Assembly: GCA_964447285.1 (NCBI GenBank)
Contig: CAYURO010000006.1
Location: forward strand, 62,001-126,000
Source of the DNA: CAJBNH01 sp964447285
GTDB lineage: Bacteria; Myxococcota_A; UBA9042
Length of the DNA: 64,000 nt
Direction: 5' to 3'
Both the position numbers and the translations under genes were made by a program. Positions within the stretch are counted from its first letter, which is position 1; the number at the start of each line of letters is the position of its first letter. The notes below the pieces were generated by a model. That model worked only from the letters and a program-made list of their open reading frames with translations. It did no database searches and was not told the origin of the DNA. Positions 57,788 through 64,000 of the stretch are shown piece by piece.

Positions 57788-59221
57788 ATGCTATTCAACT
57801 CATTTGACTTCCTGGTTTTTTTTGCCCTCGTGGTCAGTCTGTACTTCGGGCTGCCGCACAGATGGCGCTGGGTACTGATCCTTACGGCCAGCTGCGGCTT
57901 CTACATGGCGTTCATCCCGGTCTACATCGTCATTCTGGCGGTGGCGATCGTGATCGACTTCTACGCTGGGGTGTGGATCGAGGACTCGCTCGACCCCAAA
58001 CGAAAGAAGCTGTGGCTGTGGGCCAGCATCCTGTCCGTAACAATCATCCTATTCATTTTCAAGTACTTCAACTTCTTCAACGGAAACGCAGCGCAGCTGG
58101 CATCTTTCTTGGGCTGGAACTACCCGATTGCCGCGCTGGAGGTCATCCTGCCGATAGGGCTCTCGTTTCACACGTTCCAGAGTCTCAGTTACGTCATCGA
58201 GGTCTACCGCGGTCACCAGAAGGCTGAGCGACACTTCGGCTACTACGCTTTGTATGTCATGTACTTCCCGCAACTCGTCGCCGGGCCGATCGAGCGGCCG
58301 CAGAACCTTCTGCCTCAGTTGCACAAACCCCACACGCTGAACTCCGCCGACGTCCGAGACGGCCTCGCCCTCGCCCTGTGGGGTCTGTTCAAGAAGGTCG
58401 TCGTTGCTGACACAGTCTGCTTGTACGTGGACGCCGTGTACGACCACAGCGGACTGCACTCAGGGCCCACGCTTCTCCTCGCAACCTACTGCTTTACCCT
58501 TCAAATTTATTGCGACTTCTCAGGATACTCGGACATCGCCCGCGGCGTCTCGCAGGTGATGGGTGTTCGGCTGATGAAGAACTTCGAGACGCCATATCAC
58601 TCCACCAGCATCCGCGAGTTCTGGGGGCGGTGGCACATCTCGCTGTCCACGTGGTTCCGCGACTACGTCTACATCCCGTTGGGTGGCAACCGGGTGTCCC
58701 TGCGCCGCAACATGCTCAATCAGTTCATGGTCTTCCTGATCAGCGGCCTGTGGCACGGCGCCAACTGGACATTCGTGGCATGGGGTGCGCTGCATGGCAC
58801 CTACCTGACGATCGAGCGGTTGCTGGGCATGGCCCGGAAACAACTGGGGATTCCCGCCATCACCGACCTGCCGAGAGCCTTGCGGGGTGCCGAGCTGACC
58901 GTGCGCTGGTTCGTCACCTTCCACCTTGCAGTGCTCGCGTGGGTGTTCTTCCGTGCCAAAGACGTCACCACTGCGGCCCAGATCGTGTGGCAGATCATGA
59001 GCGCGAACGGCTCTCTGTTCCTGGACCCGATGCTGGGGCAAATCGGCGTGGTCGCTGTGCTCGGAGTCGGCTTGGACATCATGCAGCGACGCGCGCGGCT
59101 GTTCGACCATCCAGAGGACGTCGCCCCTTGGTTCCGCATCAGCCACGCCGTCGCCCTGCTATTCGGTATTGCCCTGCTTGGAGTCGACGGTGCCAACCAG
59201 TTCATCTACTTCCAGTTCTGA
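57788..59221 (+). CDS. MBOAT-family O-acyltransferase (AlgI-like)
   Basis: A 477-residue protein with about 11 hydrophobic segments. The catalytic His is in SGLWHGANWTF (His323), with a second family His in GALHG (His336). The preceding CDFSGYSDIARG and REFWGRWHISLSTWF stretches are those of the AlgI/DltB branch, which moves acyl groups from the cytoplasm to an extracellular acceptor (alginate, cellulose or peptidoglycan). The acceptor here is unknown. The SGNH-like protein downstream is the likely partner. GATTGATC precedes the ATG, a weak ribosome site. Confidence 0.92.
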   Translation: MLFNSFDFLVFFALVVSLYFGLPHRWRWVLILTASCGFYMAFIPVYIVILAVAIVIDFYAGVWIEDSLDPKRKKLWLWASILSVTIILFIFKYFNFFNGNAAQLASFLGWNYPIAALEVILPIGLSFHTFQSLSYVIEVYRGHQKAERHFGYYALYVMYFPQLVAGPIERPQNLLPQLHKPHTLNSADVRDGLALALWGLFKKVVVADTVCLYVDAVYDHSGLHSGPTLLLATYCFTLQIYCDFSGYSDIARGVSQVMGVRLMKNFETPYHSTSIREFWGRWHISLSTWFRDYVYIPLGGNRVSLRRNMLNQFMVFLISGLWHGANWTFVAWGALHGTYLTIERLLGMARKQLGIPAITDLPRALRGAELTVRWFVTFHLAVLAWVFFRAKDVTTAAQIVWQIMSANGSLFLDPMLGQIGVVAVLGVGLDIMQRRARLFDHPEDVAPWFRISHAVALLFGIALLGVDGANQFIYFQF

Positions 59222-59255
59222 CAACCGGAACCGGCATCAACGCGCATGGGATCGC

Positions 59256-60203
59256 ATGAAGAAGGTCATCGCACTGATGCTGCTCGTCGTGCTGCTGGAC
59301 CGCGGCGTCGGGCTTGGTCTACAGGCACTTTACGACCGGACACGAACTGGCGACCAAGCGGGTGCTCTGCTCGCAGCGTTGGCAACGGACACCGACCTGC
59401 TGGTGCTCGGATCGTCAAGAGCGCGCCACCACGTCATGCCAGGTCTGCTGCAACGAGCGACGGGGCTGACAGGTTACAACGCCGGGATCGACGGCCAAGA
59501 CTTCCTCTACGCTGAGTTGCTTCACCATCGCCTCCGGCAGCGCCACCGGGCAAAGGTGGTACTGCTCCACCTCGATGCCTCAAGCCTGCACGACACCACC
59601 GACGAAGTGCGACGCTTGCAGCAGTTCGCGCGATGGGTCGACGACGACGCCTACGTGCGTGAGGTGCTGTCGCGCCGCGGCCCCTATGAAACGCTCAAGC
59701 TTTGGTCCTGGGCCTACCGTTACAACGGCATCGCCCTGCCGATCCTGCGCAACTCGCTGCTGCAACGCGACTCGGCGCCCGCGGACGGCTTTGTGCCTCT
59801 GGATGGCAAGTTGCTTGCGCAGTCGACCGATCCGCCGCCCCAGTCGACTCAACCCACCGCGGCTCATGCGACGTTCTCCATCTCGCCCACGCGCTTGGCC
59901 GACCTGCGTCTGCTTATCTCGCGCTGCCGTGAGGACGGAACCCGGCTGGTCGTGTTCACGAGCCCGACACTGCTGACCACGCGCCCCGAGCGCGACGCTT
60001 GGCAAGCGGCTCTCCAGATCGAGCTTCGGAATCATCCTGAAGTCGCGTTTCTGGCCTTGGACTGCTACGCGCCCAGCAATCCGTTCTTGGACGAGCTCGG
60101 ATTGTTCCGCGACAACGGTCACTTGAACCGACAGGGTGCGGTCCTCTACTCCGAATGGCTGGGCCGAGAGTTGGCGACCGTCCTCGCTACCCCGTCCACG
60201 TGA
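59256..60203 (+). CDS. SGNH/AlgX-J-like protein, partner of the MBOAT
   Basis: A 315-residue protein with one N-terminal membrane helix (about 4-24). The SGNH-like start is LVLGSSRARHH (Ser53/Ser54) and the end DNGHLNRQGA, giving the Asp-x-x-His pair. The remaining fold (VVLLHLDASSL, RLVVFTSPTLL) is that of an SGNH hydrolase facing the periplasm. It begins 34 bp after the MBOAT gene, the same arrangement as AlgI-AlgJ and PatA-PatB, where the SGNH partner completes acyl transfer. Its own activity is not established. Confidence 0.8.
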   Translation: MKKVIALMLLVVLLDRGVGLGLQALYDRTRTGDQAGALLAALATDTDLLVLGSSRARHHVMPGLLQRATGLTGYNAGIDGQDFLYAELLHHRLRQRHRAKVVLLHLDASSLHDTTDEVRRLQQFARWVDDDAYVREVLSRRGPYETLKLWSWAYRYNGIALPILRNSLLQRDSAPADGFVPLDGKLLAQSTDPPPQSTQPTAAHATFSISPTRLADLRLLISRCREDGTRLVVFTSPTLLTTRPERDAWQAALQIELRNHPEVAFLALDCYAPSNPFLDELGLFRDNGHLNRQGAVLYSEWLGRELATVLATPST

Positions 60204-60561
60204 GTGTCAGGGTCGGTGACGTGATGCGGTGAACCCGAGGCAGATGTGCCCGGCGCAGCGACCAGTCTGTCCCACAATCTCTTTCGCGCGCGAGCTGCTG
60301 TGTGCGATACGTGGCCATTTCCTGTGTTCACGGCATCCAGCCGCTTGCACCTATCGAGCCCCCTCCCGGAGGCGGTCAAACGCAACCCGACAAGGTGGAG
60401 CGGACCGCGATCTCAACGATTGTGCGGGCCGAGGGGTGTACCGCTCCTTCACAGCGTGCTAAATGGCGCGCGGTTTTGCGGTTCCCGCCCCCCGGCGTTG
60501 CTCTCCCGCTCGCCGGCACGCGCGGACCGCCCCCAAACTGAAATGTGAAGGTGGAACAGGC
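60204..60561. other. Intergenic region upstream of the nuo operon
   Basis: No gene of its own is supported here; frames are shadows of nuoA. It holds an extended -10 element TGCTAAATG (60457-60465) with a partial -35 TGTACC (60437-60442), and a hairpin CCGGCG/CGCCGG (60492-60516) that may sit in the nuoA leader. A purine-rich stretch before nuoA supplies the ribosome site. Nothing else is visible. Confidence 0.4.
60437..60465 (+). promoter_or_regulatory. Possible promoter of the nuo operon
   Basis: TGTACC, a 17-base spacer and TAAATG, with an extended TG element two bases before the -10. It lies about 100 bases before nuoA. Confidence 0.35.
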
Positions 60562-60924
60562 ATGTCCGACTCTTGGATCGCCGCCGTCTTGTTCATGGCC
60601 GTTTCGGCCGCCATCGCGGGGTTGATGGTGGGCCTGAACTGGGTGTTGGGTGCGAAGAGCAAAGCGGCTTCCGCAGTGCGCACCACGACCTACGAGTGCG
60701 GCGAGGAGCCGGACGGGGGCGCTTGGATCCGCTTCCACCCGCGCTACTACGTGGTCGCCCTGGTGTTCGTCGTATTCGACGTCGAAGCCGCGTTCATGCT
60801 GCCGTGGGCCCTGGGCCTGCGCGGCGGCGGCTGGCTGACGATCCTCGAGATGGGGGCATTCCTGACGATCCTGATGCTGGGCTGGCTGTACGCCCTGCGC
60901 AAGGGAGCGCTGAGATGGCAGTAG
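60562..60924 (+). CDS. nuoA: NADH-quinone oxidoreductase subunit A
   Basis: A 120-residue membrane subunit of complex I with three helices (about 5-28, 63-85 and 88-112). The family's TYECGEEPDG loop (about 48-57, with the conserved Cys and acidic residues) is followed by RYYVVALVFVVFDVEAAFMLPWA, containing the VFDVE motif. It sits in the quinone-binding region. The ATG follows AAGGTGGAACAGG. Its last ten bases overlap the nuoB start. Confidence 0.95.
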   Translation: MSDSWIAAVLFMAVSAAIAGLMVGLNWVLGAKSKAASAVRTTTYECGEEPDGGAWIRFHPRYYVVALVFVVFDVEAAFMLPWALGLRGGGWLTILEMGAFLTILMLGWLYALRKGALRWQ

Positions 60925-61760
60925 ACAACAAAGACGCCCGCGAGGGCCTGAGCTACACGCAGCCGCTGTTCGACGTGATGGAGTCGGTGCCCGGTCTCGA
61001 CATCGGCATCACCACGATCGAGAAGCTGTTGACCTGGGCCAGCACCAACAGCCTGTGGGTCTTCCCGATGGCGACGTCGTGCTGCGGCATCGAATTGATG
61101 TCCGTCCAGGCGGGCCGCGTCGACATGGAACGCATGGGCAGCTTCATGCGCGGTGCCCCCCGGCAGTGCGACGTCATGGTCGTGGCCGGCACCATCACCG
61201 TGAAGATGGCGCCTCGCGTCAAGAAGTTGTGGGACCAGATGCCCGAGCCCAAGTGGGTCATCGCGATGGGAAGTTGCGCCATCAGCGGCGATTTCTACCG
61301 CGACATCTACTCGGTGGTGCCCGGCATCGACACGTTCCTGCCCGTCGACGTCTATGTCCCGGGCTGCCCGCCGAATCCAGAGCACCTGATCGGTGGCCTG
61401 ATCCGGCTGCAAGAGAAGATCCGGCTACAGCGCGAGGGCAAGTGGGTCGAGCCCGAGGCACGCCCCGAGACGGCCAAGATGATCCGGCCCGCCAACCGCC
61501 GCCTGCAGGATGCGGACCGCGACCCCGCGCTGCTGCAGGCGCAGATGGATGCCGTGCTGCGCATGGGCGTGAACGGCCGCGAGGACCGCGCCAACGAGAT
61601 CGGCCTGTTCCCCGGCGACCGCATTGTCGCGGCCGAGAACTTGGGCATCGGTCGCAACGTCGTCGCCGCTGCCAACCCGGCTGTCGGCCCGCGTCCCGAG
61701 CCGCCGGTCGCCTACGCCGAGCAGCCCTCTGCCCCCCTGAAGCAAGAGGTGACGCCATGA
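60915..61760 (+). CDS. nuoB: NADH-quinone oxidoreductase subunit B
   Basis: A 281-residue subunit that carries cluster N2, the last iron-sulfur centre before quinone. The four ligands are Cys56 and Cys57 (SCCGIELM), Cys121 (MGSCAISG) and Cys151 (PGCPPNP). The core domain ends at about residue 180. About 100 extra residues follow (from RPETAKMIRPANRR on), longer than the usual 160-220 residue family, of mixed charged and Ala/Pro-rich character; their role is unknown. The ATG has AAGGGAG upstream and lies inside nuoA; the stop overlaps nuoC as ATGA. Confidence 0.95.
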   Translation: MAVDNKDAREGLSYTQPLFDVMESVPGLDIGITTIEKLLTWASTNSLWVFPMATSCCGIELMSVQAGRVDMERMGSFMRGAPRQCDVMVVAGTITVKMAPRVKKLWDQMPEPKWVIAMGSCAISGDFYRDIYSVVPGIDTFLPVDVYVPGCPPNPEHLIGGLIRLQEKIRLQREGKWVEPEARPETAKMIRPANRRLQDADRDPALLQAQMDAVLRMGVNGREDRANEIGLFPGDRIVAAENLGIGRNVVAAANPAVGPRPEPPVAYAEQPSAPLKQEVTP

Positions 61761-62245
61761 CGCCCGAACTCCAGGCTGCCATCGGCCAGCTGCTGGGCCG
61801 CGAGGACGTCGCCGCGTTCGGCATGGTCGTGCCCGCTGCACAACACTTCGCGCTCGCCAAGCTACTGAAGGACAACGGCTATCTGTTCTACGTGACCGTC
61901 GTCGCCAGCCACTGGCCTGCCCAAGCCGCCGCCAAGGGCGCGCCCGAGACCGCCGAGCACTTCGAGGTCGCGACGGTCCTGCGCAACCTGCCAGACTTGC
62001 CGGGGAATCGTACCGGCTCGCAGACCTTCTCGTGGTGCGTCGACCTGGCCGCTGGACAGGACATCGACTCGCTGGTGCCGCTGTTTGCCGGTGCCGATTG
62101 GCAAGAGCGCGAGCAGTACGACCTGGTCGGCGTTCGCTTCGCCGGTCACCCCGATCTCCGCCGTCTGATGATGGACGAGGACTGGCCCGGCCACCCGCTG
62201 CGCCGCGACTATGCCATCGAGACCCCGCACGCTCCCTGGAGGTAA
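61757..62245 (+). CDS. nuoC: NADH-quinone oxidoreductase subunit C
   Basis: A 162-residue subunit with the 30-kDa core SWCVDLAAG and REQYDLVGVRFAGHPDLRRLMMDEDW(P)GHPLRRDY, whose GHPLRKDY-like end is the most conserved part of the family. It lacks the DE-type fusion to subunit D. The ATG overlaps nuoB as ATGA. It ends four bases before nuoD. Confidence 0.93.
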   Translation: MTPELQAAIGQLLGREDVAAFGMVVPAAQHFALAKLLKDNGYLFYVTVVASHWPAQAAAKGAPETAEHFEVATVLRNLPDLPGNRTGSQTFSWCVDLAAGQDIDSLVPLFAGADWQEREQYDLVGVRFAGHPDLRRLMMDEDWPGHPLRRDYAIETPHAPWR

Positions 62246-62249
62246 CCCG

Positions 62250-63452
62250 ATGACCCACGCGGTCTTCGACGCCCTGAACCCGCCGCCCGTTGCCGACGTA
62301 CACCTCGACCTCGAGAGCTACGACGCCGACGCCGACCTGATGGTCCTGAACCTGGGCCCGCAGCACCCCAGCACGCACGGCGTGTTTCGGGTCAAGCTCG
62401 TCCTGGACGGCGAAGTCATCGTCAAGGCGGTTCCCTATCCCGGCTATCTGCACCGCGGGGTCGAAAAGCTTCTCGAAAAGCTGACTTACGCCCAGCAGAC
62501 GCCCATCGTCGACAAGAACGACTACCTGTCGCCGATGATCAACGAGCAAGTCCTGAACATGGCCTTCGAGGCCGGCCTGGGCATCGAGGTGCCGCGTCGC
62601 GCGCGCTGGCTCCGCACCATCCTGGCCGAGCTGCAGCGCCTTGCCTCGCACCTGGTCGCCATCGGCACGTTCGTGATGGACGTGGGCGGTTCGATCGGCG
62701 GCGGCGCGTCGATGTTCATGTACACGTTCCGCGACCGCGAGCTGATCCTCGACCTGTTTGAGGACCTGACGGGCGGCCGCTTCCACTACAACACGCATCA
62801 GGTCGGCGGCAATCGCCACGACGTGCCCGTGGGCTGGGACGTGAGCATTCGCGCCGCTTGCGACCAGATCGAGCGCAGCCTGGACGAGTGGGACGTGATG
62901 ACGGTGAAGAACGGCGTGTTCCGCGACCGCACCATCGGCGTGGGCGTGCTCAGCCGCGACCTGGCCCTGCAGTTGGGCGCCAGCGGCCCCGTCATGCGCG
63001 CCAGCGGTATCGATCTGGACCTGCGTCGCGACGCGCCGTACCACCTGTACGACGAGCTCGATGTGCAGGTGGCCACCGGGACCGGCGGCGACTGCTTCAC
63101 CCGCTACCGCCTGCGCGCGGTCGAGTGCCGCGAGAGCATTCGCCTGATCCGCATCCTGCTCGAGGACGTGCCTGAAGGTCCGCTGTGCTCGCTGAAGCCC
63201 AGCAAGGGGCCGACAGCCGTCAAGATCAAGGACGGCCAGTGGTACGTGGCGGTCGAGGGCCCCCGCGGCGAGATCGGCACCTATCTGATCGCCGGCGGCA
63301 ACAAGGGCATGTCTCCGTACCGCTTGAAGATCCGCCCGCCCAGCCTGCACGCGCTGGCGACCGTGCCGTATCTGCTGCCCGGGCACACCCTTAGCGACGC
63401 CGTGGCCATCCTGGGCTCGCTCGACCCCATCATGGGCGAGGTGGACCGATGA
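62250..63452 (+). CDS. nuoD: NADH-quinone oxidoreductase subunit D
   Basis: A 400-residue 49-kDa subunit of complex I that, with NuoB, makes the quinone cavity. It has NLGPQHPSTHGVFR (quinone-site His), PYPGYLHRGVEKL, TYAQQTPIVDKNDYLSPM and the C-terminal region SIHSFATVPYLLPGHTLSDAVAILGSLDPIMGEVDR-like end. No frameshift is seen. TGGAGG lies about seven bases before the ATG. The stop overlaps the nuoH ATG as ATGA. Confidence 0.95.
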   Translation: MTHAVFDALNPPPVADVHLDLESYDADADLMVLNLGPQHPSTHGVFRVKLVLDGEVIVKAVPYPGYLHRGVEKLLEKLTYAQQTPIVDKNDYLSPMINEQVLNMAFEAGLGIEVPRRARWLRTILAELQRLASHLVAIGTFVMDVGGSIGGGASMFMYTFRDRELILDLFEDLTGGRFHYNTHQVGGNRHDVPVGWDVSIRAACDQIERSLDEWDVMTVKNGVFRDRTIGVGVLSRDLALQLGASGPVMRASGIDLDLRRDAPYHLYDELDVQVATGTGGDCFTRYRLRAVECRESIRLIRILLEDVPEGPLCSLKPSKGPTAVKIKDGQWYVAVEGPRGEIGTYLIAGGNKGMSPYRLKIRPPSLHALATVPYLLPGHTLSDAVAILGSLDPIMGEVDR

Positions 63453-64000
63453 CGACCGCTGATTTCCTAGCCAACGCCTGGCTGCGCGGCCTGGTCGCCA
63501 GCGTCGTGGTGCTGACCGGCATTCTGGTCGTCGCCGCCTGGGCCACCTGGGTCGAGCGCCGCGTCGCCGGCCGCCTGCAAAACCGCGTCGGTCCCAACCG
63601 CGTGGGCTGGTTCGGCTTGCTGCAGCCGATTGCCGATGCCCTGAAGCTCCTGCGCAAGGAAGTGCTGGTGCCCGACCGCGCGGATCGCGGCTTGTTCCTG
63701 CTCGCCCCCGGTCTGCTGCTGTTCTTCGCCATGGCCGCCATCGCGGTGGTGCCGTGGGGCCCGGGGCTCGTCGCCGCCGACCTCGACATCGGCCTGCTGT
63801 GGGTCCTTGCGATGTCCGGCATGATGCTGGTGCCCACCTGGATCGCGGGCTGGTCCAGCAACAACAAGTACTCGCTGGTCGCCGGCATGCGCGCGGCGGC
63901 CCAAGGCATCAGCTACGAGGTGCCCCTGCTGCTGTCGGCGCTGGTGCCGGTGATGCTCGCCGGGTCATTCAACCTCAGCGACATCGCTGACGCCCAGGCC
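63449..64000 (+). CDS. nuoH: NADH-quinone oxidoreductase subunit H, truncated by the window edge
   Basis: The frame is open to the end of the window and 184 residues are visible. After the first membrane helix, the sequence WVERRVAGRLQNRVGPNRVGWFGLLQPIADALKLLRKE is the signature of NuoH (proton-channel-side subunit that contacts quinone), followed by PDRADRGLFLLAP. GLQPIADALKL includes the conserved quinone-site segment. It directly follows nuoD; nuoE, nuoF and nuoG are not between D and H. Confidence 0.93.
   Translation, partial: MTTADFLANAWLRGLVASVVVLTGILVVAAWATWVERRVAGRLQNRVGPNRVGWFGLLQPIADALKLLRKEVLVPDRADRGLFLLAPGLLLFFAMAAIAVVPWGPGLVAADLDIGLLWVLAMSGMMLVPTWIAGWSSNNKYSLVAGMRAAAQGISYEVPLLLSALVPVMLAGSFNLSDIADAQA

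Noticed and set aside
61425..63386. 653-residue open frame antisense to nuoB-nuoD
   Set aside because: Conserved complex I subunits occupy the other strand and the frame spans gene boundaries.
1..64000. CRISPR arrays, insertion sequences, rRNA and prophage
   Set aside because: No regularly spaced repeats, transposase, integrase or rRNA sequence was seen. The tail-fibre-like repeats at 53843-56017 stand alone and have no phage genes around them.

Overview
The window is GC-rich, tightly packed chromosomal DNA from a Gram-negative delta-proteobacterium-like organism, most likely in or near Myxococcota (myxobacteria or Bradymonadales-like lineages). The clues are two MYXO-CTERM tails, CxDGNxCTxDxC disulfide repeats, many outer-membrane lipoproteins, two eukaryote-like Ser/Thr kinases (one with WD40 repeats) and tandem myxobacterial-type outer-membrane beta-barrels. 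I see no insertion sequence, prophage, CRISPR array or rRNA. One tRNA gene, tRNA-Ala(GGC), is present.

Layout. 0-10 kb: a truncated unknown gene, a membrane protein, a tail-anchored kinase divergent from rpoZ, a lytic transglycosylase lipoprotein, a HEAT protein, greA-tsaE, a DUF2225-like secreted protein, galU and two overlapping beta-barrel genes. 10-16 kb (minus): PilZ protein, mtnP, PfkB kinase, lipoprotein, psd, DEDDh exonuclease and CYTH protein. 16-26.8 kb: tRNA-Ala, an OPA-type organophosphate transporter, a minus run (lipoprotein, membrane protein, class II aldolase, fumC), then deoxynucleoside kinase, glpD, a tiny lipoprotein, a CPBP intramembrane protease and class II fructose-bisphosphate aldolase. 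27-38.9 kb (plus): five consecutive secreted proteins, including a protein resembling the eukaryotic BPI/LBP (TULIP) lipid-binding fold and two tandem deiminase-like enzymes with MYXO-CTERM anchors. 38.9-45 kb: SDR plus acyltransferase, gyrB, a GRPG-repeat secreted protein and a membrane protein. 45-53.7 kb (minus): a disulfide-repeat lipoprotein whose stop codon overlaps the start of a WD40 Ser/Thr kinase, followed by a MacA-MacB exporter. 53.8-60.2 kb: a fibre-like surface protein, an MBL hydrolase, a double hot-dog thioesterase and an MBOAT/SGNH acyl-transfer pair. 60.5-64 kb: nuoABCD-H (complex I), running off the end.

How it fits together. Much of the accessory content concerns the cell surface. 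The CPBP protease at 24.0-25.7 kb is a candidate for the enzyme that processes MYXO-CTERM tails such as those on the two deiminase-like proteins 8 kb downstream. The BPI-like lipoprotein lies directly upstream of that pair. The most unusual parts are the BPI-like protein, the deiminase pair with a disulfide-rich insertion and apparent anchors at both ends, and the translational coupling of a secreted Cys-rich lipoprotein to a cytoplasmic kinase. All functional statements rest on motifs read by eye; no database search was run.
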